This document shows positions 18,951 through 29,114 of a stretch of DNA of 64,000 bases, one piece after another. The translations under genes and the position numbers were made by a program. The number at the start of each line of letters is the position of its first letter. Positions within the stretch are counted from its first letter, which is position 1. Below the pieces are notes generated by a model. It was given only the letters and a program-made list of their open reading frames with translations. It made no database searches and was not told the DNA's origin. Origin of the DNA: Acinetobacter sp. 10FS3-1 (GTDB taxonomy: Bacteria; Pseudomonadota; Gammaproteobacteria; Pseudomonadales; Moraxellaceae); the NCBI RefSeq assembly GCF_013343215.1, contig NZ_CP039143.1, positions 2,170,001-2,234,000 of the forward strand. The letters are read 5' to 3'.

Positions 18951-19847
18951 ATGCTTCTTTCACCTAAGACACTTGAAAAGCTTCGTGATCTGATCAATGA
19001 AATAACTGAATATAGATCAGGACCTAAAATTATAGATTTCTTCGCTACTTTTGATTATGAAGATGTCTATGGGAATGACTATTTAAGAAAGTATGGACAA
19101 GGTTTCCCTTCAAGATGGTTATATACAGATCAACGCTTATCTCAAATTAACAATACTCCTAAAATCATTACCTGCATTCAAAATTTATTCACTCCTATCA
19201 ACTATATGGAGAACTTAAAAAGACTCGATGAGTTGATAGCTGACTTTAATAAATATCTTCAATTCGATAAATACCGAGTAATTCGTGCAAACACTGAAAT
19301 TATTGTTAAGCAAATTAATTCTATAAATATTGATGATCAAATTCAAGAAAGTACACAGGATTTAGGTCGTGATTTTATCAAATATGAATTTAAGATAGAT
19401 CTCGCAACGATAAACTTGACACCCACACTCGTTCCAGTTATTGAAAGTCGAATGTCAGAAATTGAGAAAGCATTTAAAGGGGAAGCATTTTTATCTGTGG
19501 TTTTATTGGCAGGCAGCACTTTAGAAGGTTTATTTTTGAATCTTGCCTCTCAGAATCCCCAAATTTTTAATACATCACCGATTAGCCCTAAAAAAGATGG
19601 CAGTGTAAAAAAATTTGATCAATGGACTTTAAATAATTTTATTGAAGTTGCTCACGATATTGGAATTATTGAAAAAGATACTTATAGATTTAGTAAGGAG
19701 CTAAGAGATTTTAGAAACTATATACACCCATTTCAGCAAATGACTGAAAAATTCACTCCTAGAGAACAAACAGCAAAAATCTGCTTACAAGTATTAAAAT
19801 CTGCAATTTCAGATATTAACAATAACAAAAATAAAATTAAGACATAA
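18951..19847 (+). CDS. Accessory protein with HEPN-like C-terminal domain
   Basis: A 298-residue soluble protein, clearly AT-richer than its neighbours and with no housekeeping homologue that I recognise. The N-terminal half (about 1-125) contains 'KYGQGFPSRWLYTDQRLSQI' and 'IADFNKYLQFDKYRVIRANT'. The C-terminal half (about 165-290) is helical and contains 'VVLLAGSTLEGLFLNLA' and 'ELRDFRNYIHP', giving R252-x6-H259, which fits the R-x4-6-H motif of HEPN RNases. HEPN proteins are frequent in phage defence and toxin-antitoxin systems, so a single-gene defence role is plausible but is inference. It ends at a terminator next to tRNA-Met. Confidence 0.7.
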   Translation: MLLSPKTLEKLRDLINEITEYRSGPKIIDFFATFDYEDVYGNDYLRKYGQGFPSRWLYTDQRLSQINNTPKIITCIQNLFTPINYMENLKRLDELIADFNKYLQFDKYRVIRANTEIIVKQINSINIDDQIQESTQDLGRDFIKYEFKIDLATINLTPTLVPVIESRMSEIEKAFKGEAFLSVVLLAGSTLEGLFLNLASQNPQIFNTSPISPKKDGSVKKFDQWTLNNFIEVAHDIGIIEKDTYRFSKELRDFRNYIHPFQQMTEKFTPREQTAKICLQVLKSAISDINNNKNKIKT

Positions 19848-19877
19848 AAAAACCCACTCAATCGGAGTGGGTTTTTT
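19847..19877 (+). terminator. Terminator between the HEPN-like gene and tRNA-Met
   Basis: CCCACTC (19853-19859) / GAGTGGG (19865-19871), flanked by six A and six T residues, so it can work in both directions. Confidence 0.9.
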
Positions 19878-19884
19878 CAGAATA

Positions 19885-19961
19885 TGGTGGCTATGACGGG
19901 ACTTGAACCTGTGACCCCCGCATTATGAGTGCGGTGCTCTAACCAACTGAGCTACATAGCC
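19885..19961 (-). tRNA. tRNA-Met (anticodon CAU)
   Basis: Read on the minus strand, the acceptor GGCTATG pairs with CATAGCC, followed by A and encoded CCA. The D-arm is AGCTCAGTTGGTTAGAGC, the anticodon loop is CTCATAA (CAU) and the T-loop is GGTTCAAGTCC. The A-U-rich acceptor and the lack of the initiator C1-A72 mismatch indicate the elongator type. Its 3' end faces the accessory genes. Confidence 0.95.
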
Positions 19962-20035
19962 TTAAACTGTGCGCGCATTATGAGATTTTCTTTAAAGAGC
20001 GTCAACCCCATAATGCACTGTTTGATCAAAATTTG

Positions 20036-20411
<376 letters not shown>

Positions 20412-20418
20412 GAGCCGC

Positions 20419-20427
20419 ATAGTATCA
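20419..20427 (-). promoter_or_regulatory. Extended -10 element of rnpB
   Basis: On the minus strand TGATACTAT (TG-n plus TACTAT) lies seven bases before the predicted rnpB 5' end, inside the gap after the ferredoxin gene. No good -35 is visible. Confidence 0.5.
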
Positions 20428-20437
20428 AATCTGACAA

Positions 20438-21212
<775 letters not shown>

Positions 21213-21331
21213 TTATGTAGGCCGCTATTTTAGCAAAATCTTGATTTTTGTTGAAGAAACTCCACTAATTTAAACTCTTCAACTCAATAAAAGTTACGGT
21301 ACAATAGCTTTAACTTTGGAAGTGTCGGATT

Positions 21332-21808
21332 ATGGCGAAAGTAACTGTAGTTAAAAAAAATAACGGCGGAACGATTGCACTCAACAAACGTGCCCGTCAT
21401 GATTATTTTATTGAAGAAAAATTTGAAGCTGGACTTTCCTTACAAGGCTGGGAAGTCAAATCTTTACGTGCGGGCCGTATGACCATTGTAGAGAGCTATA
21501 TCACCTTTAAAAATGGTGAGGCTTTCCTGTTCGGGGCGCAAATTCAACCTCTGCTCAGTGCATCTACGCATGTCGTGCCGGAAGCCACACGTACCCGCAA
21601 GCTGTTATTGAACCGCCGTGAAATTGAAAAACTGATGGGGGCGATTAACCAGAAAGGTTATGCTTGCGTACCATTGGCCTGCTACTGGAAAGGGCCAAAT
21701 GCCAAACTGGAAATTGCCCTGGTAAAAGGTAAGCAGCTGCATGATAAGCGTGCGACTGAAAAAGACCGTGATTGGCAACGTGATAAAGCACGTTTATTTC
21801 ATAAATAA
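21332..21808 (+). CDS. smpB: SsrA-binding protein SmpB
   Basis: A 158-residue partner of tmRNA in rescue of stalled ribosomes. The OB-fold core shows '[20 protein letters not shown]', '[13 protein letters not shown]' and '[12 protein letters not shown]'. The basic C-terminal tail '[18 protein letters not shown]' reaches into the decoding centre in known structures. The length is normal. No tmRNA gene is in the window. It ends at a bidirectional terminator shared with the convergent flavodoxin-like gene. Confidence 0.97.
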   Translation: MAKVTVVKKNNGGTIALNKRARHDYFIEEKFEAGLSLQGWEVKSLRAGRMTIVESYITFKNGEAFLFGAQIQPLLSASTHVVPEATRTRKLLLNRREIEKLMGAINQKGYACVPLACYWKGPNAKLEIALVKGKQLHDKRATEKDRDWQRDKARLFHK

Positions 21809-21826
21809 GAGCTGAACCCGGTCAAT

Positions 21827-21856
21827 AAAAAACCTCCCTAGTACGGAGGTTTTTTT
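21827..21856 (+). terminator. Bidirectional terminator between smpB and the flavodoxin-like gene
   Basis: AAAAAACCTCC (21827-21837) / GGAGGTTTTTT around a 7-nt loop, with seven T residues. Confidence 0.9.
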
Positions 21857-21862
21857 ATGCTT

Positions 21863-22423
21863 TTAAACTTTGCTATGTAATCTGGCTAGCGTAAGGGCAA
21901 TATACTCCCCAAACCAGAGTGCAGTCTGCAAATCCCCTTCTGGCGGTGTCACTTCAACTGGTGCATTATCCGACTGGGTCATCAGTCCTAAAAAGCTCGA
22001 CATGCGGTTCAGGTCTGTTGCAGAACGGCCGGTCGGCATCAAAGGCAAACCCGACCACAACATGCCATGCTGCATCGCAAACAGGTTAATCTGTTGTAAA
22101 ACAGCAAGCTTGTCACCACTTAAACCACCACCATTGGTAAATGCAGCAGCCAGTTTCCCCTGCCAGTTACGTGCTACCCAGCGTTTGGACGACTGCTCCA
22201 TAAACAGTTTCATGGCCGCCGTCAAACTGCCCATATAGGTGGGGCAGCCAAAAACAATCGCATCACTGGCATCCAGTAACTCCCAATCAATCTGCTCAAC
22301 ATTCATCATATGTACCTGAACACTTGCCTTTTGCACACCTTCAGCAATAAAGTTTGCCACTTTAGCCGTGTGTCCATAAGGACTGTGATAAACAATCGCA
22401 ACAGATTTGGAAGATAGGGACAT
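21863..22423 (-). CDS. Flavodoxin-like NAD(P)H:FMN reductase (WrbA-related)
   Basis: An FMN-binding flavodoxin-fold protein of about 186 residues. The phosphate loop 'VAIVYHSPYGHTAKVANFIA' lies near the N-terminus, and 'DAIVFGCPTYMGSLTAAMKLFMEQ' and 'KLAAAFTNGGGLSGDK' are the WrbA-style flavin-contact loops. These proteins reduce quinones or unspecified acceptors. The ATG at 22423 is preferred over an in-frame TTG three codons upstream, although neither has a strong ribosome site. It is monocistronic and convergent with smpB. Confidence 0.82.
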   Translation of the reverse strand: MSLSSKSVAIVYHSPYGHTAKVANFIAEGVQKASVQVHMMNVEQIDWELLDASDAIVFGCPTYMGSLTAAMKLFMEQSSKRWVARNWQGKLAAAFTNGGGLSGDKLAVLQQINLFAMQHGMLWSGLPLMPTGRSATDLNRMSSFLGLMTQSDNAPVEVTPPEGDLQTALWFGEYIALTLARLHSKV

Positions 22424-22463
22424 AACAATCAAAAACCAGTAATTTCAGTCAAGTTTAACAGTT

Positions 22464-23204
22464 TCAGGCCATAAACACGAATGTTGCCATGCGCCCGGTT
22501 TTGGCTTCACGGCGATAGGAAAAGTATTCATCGGCCTGAGTATAAGAACACTGATCGCCGCCCAAAACGGTTATTATCCCGTGTTGCTGCAAGATGTAAC
22601 GCGCAATTGCATACAGGTCGGCATAGTATTTTTCGGTCTGCTGTCCCGCCTGAAATGCGCTGTCCAGCTCAGGATATTTTGAACAGAATGCCTCTTTCAC
22701 TTCTGTACCCACTTCAAAGCAAGGCTGGCTGATGGCCGCCCCCAACCAGGCCCAGACCGGCCGGGACTGCATACTGGCAATGGTATTTTCAATAATTCCA
22801 CCTGCCAGACCCCGCCAGCCAGCATGCAGGTTGGCAACCTCAGTTCCTTCCCCATTCACCAGCACCACCGGCAAACAGTCTGCCGTCATCATTATGAGGG
22901 CATGCGCTTTACGCTGCGTCACCAGACCATCTCCCACCAGTGCTTCAAACGGGAGCTGCTCATTAATAGTATGGCAAATCGTGCTATGCGTCTGGCTCAT
23001 CCAGGTGATTTTATCCACACCGAAAGGCTGAAAATCCTGTAGCAGCTGAATGCGGTGCTTGTAGACACGTGCAGCCTCATCATTTACATGCAATGCCAGG
23101 TTAAAACCTGCCAGTTCCGGCTGCAGAGATGGCTGAACCTGATCATGATGGACACGGGTCTGACCCACATATACCCCTTGAGGAAGTCCTGCGACAAATT
23201 GCAT
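22464..23204 (-). CDS. pgeF: Peptidoglycan editing factor PgeF (YfiH/DUF152)
   Basis: A 246-residue member of the family often labelled 'multicopper polyphenol oxidoreductase/laccase'. E. coli work assigns it to removing L-serine misincorporated in place of L-alanine in muropeptide precursors. Family motifs are 'MMTADCLPVVLVN' , 'VANLHAGWRGLAGGIIENTI', 'WLGAAISQPCFEVGTEV' and 'YFSYRREAKTGRMATFVFM'. The cysteine and two histidines in the first two motifs form the metal site. It lies 38 nt downstream of rluD, the conserved rluD-pgeF order. Confidence 0.92.
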   Translation of the reverse strand: MQFVAGLPQGVYVGQTRVHHDQVQPSLQPELAGFNLALHVNDEAARVYKHRIQLLQDFQPFGVDKITWMSQTHSTICHTINEQLPFEALVGDGLVTQRKAHALIMMTADCLPVVLVNGEGTEVANLHAGWRGLAGGIIENTIASMQSRPVWAWLGAAISQPCFEVGTEVKEAFCSKYPELDSAFQAGQQTEKYYADLYAIARYILQQHGIITVLGGDQCSYTQADEYFSYRREAKTGRMATFVFMA

Positions 23205-23242
23205 CTCGATTCCTTATACTGATGACGGCCTAGATAGAAAAA

Positions 23243-24295
23243 TTAATACGCTTTGTTTTCGCTACGCAGTACTTCAACCAGATGGGCGAAATCTTCTGGC
23301 CACGGCGCTTCAAACATCATTTCCTCATGGGTACGCGGATGAACCAGTCCGAGCTTAGCGGCATGCAAGGCCTGACGCTTAAAACCGCGTAGAGTATCTT
23401 CAAGGAGCTGCGATGCACCTGCCGGCAAACGTACACGCGGCATATATACCTGATCGCCAAGCAGGCCATAGCCTAAATAGCTAAAATGCACACGAATCTG
23501 ATGAGTACGGCCAGTTTCCAGACGCGCCTGAACACGGGTGAAATGCTGGAAACGCTCTTTCACGTTGTAGTGTGTGATGGCATCTTTACCGCCGGGCAAT
23601 ACCGCCATTTTGACACGATCCACCGGGTGGCGTTTAATCGGTTCATCAATGGTGCCACCAGCAATAATATTGCCGTAAACCACCAGATCATACAGACGAT
23701 ACACCGATTTCTTTTCCAGCTGTTTACTTAAAGCAAACTGAGCCTCAAGGTTTTTTGCCACCACCAATAAACCACTGGTGTCTTTGTCGATTCGGTGTAC
23801 CAAACCTGCGCGCGCCAGCTCAGACGATTTCGGATAATGATGCAATAAGGCATTGACCAGAGTTCCTGAAGTATTGCCTGCACCCGGATGCACCACCATA
23901 CCCACCGGCTTGTTAATGACAATAATGTCATCATCTTCATATACAATGTTTAACGGAATATCTTCCGGCAGGCTACGGGTCTGTGATTCAAGCTCAACAT
24001 TGAGTGTTAATGTTTCAAAACCGTCACTTTTAAATTTGGGCTTAACTGGTTGACCATTCACCAATAAATTGCCCTCTTTAATCCACTGCTTGAGTTTTTC
24101 CCGAGAAAAGTCACTCCAGACCATTGCAGCAATCTGGTCGATACGCAGGCCGATATAAGTTTCATCCAATTGAAATTGCAACGATAAACGTGTTGCAGTT
24201 GGTTCTGAAGTATGGTTATCTGCATCCTCAGAATCTTCAAGTAAATTGAAATCAGTCTCAGGGATATTAGAATTGGAAGATTGTGCTTGACTCAT
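23243..24295 (-). CDS. rluD: 23S rRNA pseudouridine(1911/1915/1917) synthase
   Basis: A 350-residue RluA-family enzyme. An N-terminal S4 RNA-binding domain lies at about 48-95 ('GLRIDQIAAMVWSDFSREKL'), followed by the catalytic domain with 'HRIDKDTSGLLVVAK', in which D170 is the catalytic aspartate, and 'LETGRTHQIRVHF'. The first 35 residues are an acidic, low-complexity extension absent from E. coli RluD. It is divergent from bamD and followed by pgeF, the conserved neighbourhood. Confidence 0.95.
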   Translation of the reverse strand: MSQAQSSNSNIPETDFNLLEDSEDADNHTSEPTATRLSLQFQLDETYIGLRIDQIAAMVWSDFSREKLKQWIKEGNLLVNGQPVKPKFKSDGFETLTLNVELESQTRSLPEDIPLNIVYEDDDIIVINKPVGMVVHPGAGNTSGTLVNALLHHYPKSSELARAGLVHRIDKDTSGLLVVAKNLEAQFALSKQLEKKSVYRLYDLVVYGNIIAGGTIDEPIKRHPVDRVKMAVLPGGKDAITHYNVKERFQHFTRVQARLETGRTHQIRVHFSYLGYGLLGDQVYMPRVRLPAGASQLLEDTLRGFKRQALHAAKLGLVHPRTHEEMMFEAPWPEDFAHLVEVLRSENKAY

Positions 24296-24366
24296 TTGCT
24301 CATTCAGACAAAAGTGGTTTAATAGTGCAATTGTAGCTCATTGCCCGTATTAACAGAGGAATTTTT

Positions 24367-25332
24367 ATGTCGCTACCACATTATAAAATGACAATGCTTG
24401 CAATTACGTTAGGCGTTGCATCGGCAATGGTAGGCTGTAGCAGTAATCCCAAAAAAGAAGTCGTGGACAAAGGTCCAGAGTCTAGCGAACAAGTTTATAT
24501 TCAAAAAGCACAGAAAGCGCTAGATCGTAATCAATATAGTGATGCGGCAAAACAGCTTGAAGCACTGGAAACCTATTTTCCGACCAGCCAATACGCACCG
24601 CAGGCCCAGCTTGAGCTGCTCTATGTCAAATTCCAGCAAAAAGATTTTGAGGGTGCTGTCGCACTGGCTGAACGTTTTATCCGTCTAAACCCGCAGCACC
24701 CTAACGTAGACTATGCCTATTATGTGCGTGGTGTGGCCAATATGGAACAGAACTATAATGGCCTGATGCGTTATACCTCACTAAAACAGTCGCACCGTGA
24801 TGTCAGTTATCTGAAACTGGCCTACCAGAACTTTGTCGATTTCATTCGCCGCCATCCATCCAGCAGTTATGCAGTAGATGCCGCGCAACGTATGCAGTTT
24901 ATCGGTCAGGAACTGGCAGAGCATGAAATGAGTGCAGCGCGTTTCAACCTGAAACGTAAGGCGTATCTGGCTGCTGTAGAACGCTCATTGTGGGTGATCG
25001 AACACTATCCGAAAACACCTCAGATTCCGGAAGCTTTGGCCACAGTCGCCTATGGATATGACAAGCTGGGAGATAAAGCGACTTCCCAGCAGTATATTGA
25101 AGTTTTGAAGCTGAACTATCCGAATCTGGTGAAAGCCAATGGTGAGGTCAACCTGCGCGCAGCACGTCATGAAGGCAGCTTCCTGAACCGTGCGACTTTG
25201 GGTATCTTTGGTAAGGGCGCCAGCACGGCAACCGATACTACAAGCCAGCCAGCAGAACTTGAACCACCAAAACGCAGCTGGACCAACCGCATATCATTTG
25301 GCTTACTGGACCGTCCGGAGAGCGAAGACTAG
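24367..25332 (+). CDS. bamD: Outer-membrane assembly lipoprotein BamD
   Basis: A 321-residue TPR lipoprotein of the BAM complex, which folds beta-barrel proteins into the outer membrane. The signal peptide ends in the lipobox 'MVGC', making C24 the acylated residue. Five TPR-like repeats follow (residues about 38-260), including 'YIQKAQKALDRNQYSDAAKQ' and 'HPNVDYAYYVRGVANM', the BamD hallmark. The C-terminal tail (about 265-321) is longer than in E. coli BamD (245 residues in total) and low in complexity. It is divergent from rluD, as in many genomes. Confidence 0.95.
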   Translation: MSLPHYKMTMLAITLGVASAMVGCSSNPKKEVVDKGPESSEQVYIQKAQKALDRNQYSDAAKQLEALETYFPTSQYAPQAQLELLYVKFQQKDFEGAVALAERFIRLNPQHPNVDYAYYVRGVANMEQNYNGLMRYTSLKQSHRDVSYLKLAYQNFVDFIRRHPSSSYAVDAAQRMQFIGQELAEHEMSAARFNLKRKAYLAAVERSLWVIEHYPKTPQIPEALATVAYGYDKLGDKATSQQYIEVLKLNYPNLVKANGEVNLRAARHEGSFLNRATLGIFGKGASTATDTTSQPAELEPPKRSWTNRISFGLLDRPESED

Positions 25333-25340
25333 GTCTGACA

Positions 25341-25414
25341 GAACCGTTCAATCAAGTCACGGTTCGAGGTGCAATTTTATTAAGGGCAAGGTATCATACT
25401 TGCCCTTTTGTTTT
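25341..25414 (+). terminator. Terminator after bamD (two hairpins)
   Basis: GAACCGT / ACGGTTC (25341-25365) is followed by AAGGGCAAG (25382-25390) / CTTGCCCTT (25399-25407) with T-rich sequence after it. The second is the likely terminator. Confidence 0.75.
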
Positions 25415-25546
25415 GTCCGGGCAATGCTTGAACAATCTGCTCAAAAGGTATACAAAGGAATTTGCAAGACGACAGTTCCATTAGACTATTCTCATTTTTT
25501 CAATGATTTAGAATTTAGACACGCAGCACGAGCAGCTCAATACACC

Positions 25547-27451
25547 ATGGCCATTCCTCAGCATACGATTGATCAGATTCTCGATCGCACCGACATTGTC
25601 GATGTGATTGGTCAATACGTGAAATTAAAAAAGACTGGCCGTACCTATTCGGGCTGCTGCCCCTTCCATCAGGAAAAGTCACCTTCTTTCCACGTCTATC
25701 GCGACAAGCAGTATTTTCACTGTTTCGGCTGTCAGGCCAACGGAAATGCCATCCGCTTTTTGATGGATATTGGCAGCCGTAATTTCGTCGAGGTGATGAA
25801 AGAACTGTCCAGCCAGACCGGGATTGAACTGCCTAAAGACAATAAAGATTCCAACCGGCTGAAATACAAGCGTGAAGCCAAGCCCAAGCCAGTCACAGCA
25901 CCGCCTGTAAAAATAACAAATCTACCCGCAAATCCTGCACCTGAACAAGCGGCTTATTTTGACCCTTTTGCTGAAATTCAGGCGCCAGACCCTGAGTTTT
26001 ATACCGATGATCCATTTGCCTCTTTTGAGCAAATGCCAGCTATAGAAAGTCAGGCTGACGGCAATCTGTATGACTTACTGGAAAATATTGCACAGTTTTA
26101 TGAACGCCAGTTACCTCACAGTCCCAATGCCCAGCAATATTTTAAACAGCGCGGTTTAAGTCATGAAACTGTGGCCTACTGGCGCTTAGGCTACGCACCT
26201 GAGGACTGGCAACATCTGGAAAAAGCCTTTCCACAGGATATTCAGGGACTCAAACTGCTGGGCCTGATTCGGACCAGTGACAGCGGCCGGGATTTCGACC
26301 TGCTGCGTGACCGCGTCATCTTTCCGATTCGTGACAGCAAAGGCCGGATCGTCGGTTTCGGTGGCCGTGCGCTAAATAATGAAATCAAACCCAAATATAT
26401 CAACTCACCAGATTCAGAGGTTTTCCATAAAAACCAGCTGCTGTACGGTTTATACGAAGGCCGCAAGCAAAAAGCCCAAGACTGGCTAATGGTCGAAGGT
26501 TATATGGATGTGATTGCCTTACAGCAAGCCGGCATCCATGGCGCCGTGGCGACCCTGGGTACAGCCAGTAATACTGAACATCTGAACATCCTGTTTAAGC
26601 AGAATAATCGGATTACTATTGCCTTTGATGGTGATGCCGCCGGACAAAAAGCTGCACGGCGTACTCTGGAAATTGCCCTGCCGCTCTTAAATGATGGCCG
26701 TGAACTTAAGTTCTTTGTCCTGCCGGATGATCATGACCCAGACTCGTTAATTCGCCGTGAAGGACTGGAAAATTTCCGCCGTTTACTGGATCAGGCCCCG
26801 CTGCTTTCGGACTTCGTCTTTGCTCACCTGACCCGAAACCATGATGTGGCCACGCCCGAAGGCAAAAGTCAGGTCATGGGTGAACTGCGCCAGCTAACTG
26901 AACTGTTGCCCAAAACAGGCTCATTTCGCTATCTGCTGCAGCAGTTTTTCCGGGAGAAATTAGGCTTTAGCCGAAAGTGGCAACCCAAAGTCAATAATGA
27001 CGCCTCTTTAAGCTTTAGTACCAAGATTGATGCTGAAGAATATGTCATTGCAATTTTAATGAATCACCCCTATCTGTATATTCATTTTGAGCCTTTGCGT
27101 GCCCTGATTTCGCCTGATCAGCTGCTGTTTAAAATTCTGAATATTCTGAATATTATTTTTGATGAATTACCGGATGATCCCGAGCTTTCGATTTATTATG
27201 TACTCGGGGCCTGTGCGGCCTATCATCGTGAATTGCAGCATATTCTGCAACATGCCAATGTCAGTGACTATACCTCCTCCCCGGAACAGGCGGACAAGCT
27301 GGCAGCTGACTTTTCAATCAAGTTGCAATATCAGTGCTTACAGCACAAGATCAGATCGAAAAAATTTAATAGTATTGCAGAAATGAAAAATCTCAAGATG
27401 CAGATTTATGAAATTGATAAAAAGCGCTCAATGACTCTGCTGGAAGATTAA
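25547..27451 (+). CDS. dnaG: DNA primase
   Basis: A 634-residue primase that makes RNA primers for replication. The zinc-binding domain has C38-H41-C59-C62 ('CCPFHQEKSPSF' and 'FHCFGC'). The catalytic core includes 'YINSPDSEVFHKNQLLYG', the Toprim 'MVEGYMDVIALQQAG' and 'FDGDAAGQKAARR', and a C-terminal helicase-binding domain follows. A proline- and acid-rich segment of roughly 70 residues (about 105-175) between the zinc and core domains makes it longer than E. coli DnaG (581). ATG 25547 begins the conserved 'MAIPQHTIDQILDRTDIVDV'; the frame continues upstream into non-homologous sequence. It lies apart from rpoD here. Confidence 0.96.
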   Translation: MAIPQHTIDQILDRTDIVDVIGQYVKLKKTGRTYSGCCPFHQEKSPSFHVYRDKQYFHCFGCQANGNAIRFLMDIGSRNFVEVMKELSSQTGIELPKDNKDSNRLKYKREAKPKPVTAPPVKITNLPANPAPEQAAYFDPFAEIQAPDPEFYTDDPFASFEQMPAIESQADGNLYDLLENIAQFYERQLPHSPNAQQYFKQRGLSHETVAYWRLGYAPEDWQHLEKAFPQDIQGLKLLGLIRTSDSGRDFDLLRDRVIFPIRDSKGRIVGFGGRALNNEIKPKYINSPDSEVFHKNQLLYGLYEGRKQKAQDWLMVEGYMDVIALQQAGIHGAVATLGTASNTEHLNILFKQNNRITIAFDGDAAGQKAARRTLEIALPLLNDGRELKFFVLPDDHDPDSLIRREGLENFRRLLDQAPLLSDFVFAHLTRNHDVATPEGKSQVMGELRQLTELLPKTGSFRYLLQQFFREKLGFSRKWQPKVNNDASLSFSTKIDAEEYVIAILMNHPYLYIHFEPLRALISPDQLLFKILNILNIIFDELPDDPELSIYYVLGACAAYHRELQHILQHANVSDYTSSPEQADKLAADFSIKLQYQCLQHKIRSKKFNSIAEMKNLKMQIYEIDKKRSMTLLED

Positions 27452-27695
27452 GCGCTACTATAATTATCATTTTTAGCTCCCTATCAAAGTTTCAGACCTA
27501 TATCGCATCTGCCATTTTTCTAGCGGAACTCGATTAAAAATATAGTTTGGAAATAGAATTTAAAGCGCTTGCTATGCAGGGTTTTGCAAAACCTGCTAGT
27601 GTTTCAGCCAGCAAATAAAGTCAGCATTCTGCAAGATAAATCCACCAGAAAAAGCTATCGAGCAAGAAAACAACAAGAGTAATAGCAGTCTTTCG

Positions 27696-29015
27696 TTAAA
27701 TATCTATAGTCTTATCTATCAAGGATAAATCCTCATGCTTCGGCTTGCGGCGCTTATCCATCACATCATGCAGGTTATCACGCATCAGTTCAAAAACGCC
27801 TGGATCTTCCGCTTTTGCGGCTTCACGTAACAAAATCGAAGTCGGATGCAGCAGTTTCTGGGTCAGACGATGAGAAAACTCGGCCAATACTTTCTCTGCA
27901 TTTTCTCCCTTGGCAATGCGCTGGGTCGCAAGTTGCAGCTCTTCCTGACGCAGAACTTCACCATGTTCGCGATAGGCATGAATGGTACTACCGGCCTGAT
28001 TGACCTTTTGCTGGGTCATCAGCTCAGTAGCCAGCTGGTTGACCATCACTTCTGCTTCAACGGCTGCCTGACGACGCTGCGCCAGATTCTCATCAATCAC
28101 ACTTTGCAGATCATCTACACCGTAGAGATACACCCCATCCAGTTTTTCAATTTTCGGATCAATATCACGCGGTACAGCCAGATCCACCAATAACATTTGC
28201 TGATAACGGCGTTTCTTTAAAGCGGCTTTGACATCGGCATAAGGAATTACCTGGTGCAGACTACCAGTACAGCTGGAAATCACATCAGCACGATGCAGAT
28301 GAGCCGCCAGCTGGTCAAAGTCGATAATTTCCACATCAACCCGATGGGCAATTTCCTGAGCCAGAGTTTCAGCACGTGCCTGGGTACGGTTACAGATAAT
28401 GATCTTACCCACCCCCATTTCCGCAAGGTATTTGGCCACCAGACTGTTCATCTCTCCTGCTGCAACCACCAGAATAGTCAGCTTTTCAGGGTGACTAAAC
28501 ACCTGAATGGCCAGTTGGGCAACGGCATAACCCATAGAAACGGCATGACTTCCTACAGCAGTTTCCGAACGTACGCGTTTGGCTGCATAGAAAGCATATT
28601 CAAAAATACGGTTTAAGTCCTGAGAAACAATTTCGGCTTCTTTGGCCAGCGTTAAAGCAGACTTAACCTGTCCCAGAATTTGAGGTTCCCCGAGCATCAG
28701 TGAGTCCAGACCGCTGGCTACCCGCATCAAATGTGTAACGGCTTGGGCATTTTCATAACGATAGACATGATTTTGCAGTTGTTTGACATCAACCCCATTT
28801 TTTTGGGCAAGCCAGTTCAGCACAATGTCGACATTGTCCGACATCGCGTAAACTTCGGTCCGGTTACATGTAGAGACCACCACCATATCGTTTAATTCAG
28901 GGTGTTGGCTCTGTGCAGCGAGCAAGGCACTTAATTTTTCAGGATTAAATGCTATCTGTTCGCGTAGCTCTACAGAGGCAGTTTGATGGTTGACACCCAA
29001 TGCAAAGAAAGACAT
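27696..29015 (-). CDS. hemA: Glutamyl-tRNA reductase
   Basis: A 439-residue NADPH enzyme that reduces glutamyl-tRNA to glutamate-1-semialdehyde, the first step of C5 haem synthesis. The N-terminal catalytic domain has the nucleophile C50 in '[13 protein letters not shown]'. '[16 protein letters not shown]' and the Rossmann NADPH domain ('[16 protein letters not shown]' and '[11 protein letters not shown]') follow, and the end is the helical dimerisation domain. It is divergent from the TPR gene, whose ATG lies 99 bp away. The block matches the pseudomonad hemA / TPR / lolB / ispE order. Confidence 0.97.
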   Translation of the reverse strand: MSFFALGVNHQTASVELREQIAFNPEKLSALLAAQSQHPELNDMVVVSTCNRTEVYAMSDNVDIVLNWLAQKNGVDVKQLQNHVYRYENAQAVTHLMRVASGLDSLMLGEPQILGQVKSALTLAKEAEIVSQDLNRIFEYAFYAAKRVRSETAVGSHAVSMGYAVAQLAIQVFSHPEKLTILVVAAGEMNSLVAKYLAEMGVGKIIICNRTQARAETLAQEIAHRVDVEIIDFDQLAAHLHRADVISSCTGSLHQVIPYADVKAALKKRRYQQMLLVDLAVPRDIDPKIEKLDGVYLYGVDDLQSVIDENLAQRRQAAVEAEVMVNQLATELMTQQKVNQAGSTIHAYREHGEVLRQEELQLATQRIAKGENAEKVLAEFSHRLTQKLLHPTSILLREAAKAEDPGVFELMRDNLHDVMDKRRKPKHEDLSLIDKTIDI

Positions 29016-29114
29016 ATCAGGTCATCATTTCAATAAATTTATGCTATTGTGCAACATCGGTGTCATAAAAAGCATTACTTGGATCAAGAAAAATTGCGTC
29101 AAACAGCTAGCCGT

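Noticed and set aside
16729..19884. Integrated element with att repeats at tRNA-Met
   Set aside because: I looked for a second copy of the tRNA-Met 3' end near greA and for an integrase and found neither, so only a loose 'variable patch' is claimed.
22464..23204. Laccase / multicopper oxidase function
   Set aside because: This is an old family label. The motifs and the rluD neighbour fit the PgeF peptidoglycan-editing factor, and copper-oxidase motifs are absent.
27576..27596. Palindrome around GGTTTTGCAAAACC as a terminator of dnaG
   Set aside because: It lies about 125 bases past the dnaG stop, has a one-base mismatch and no T tract, so no function is assigned.
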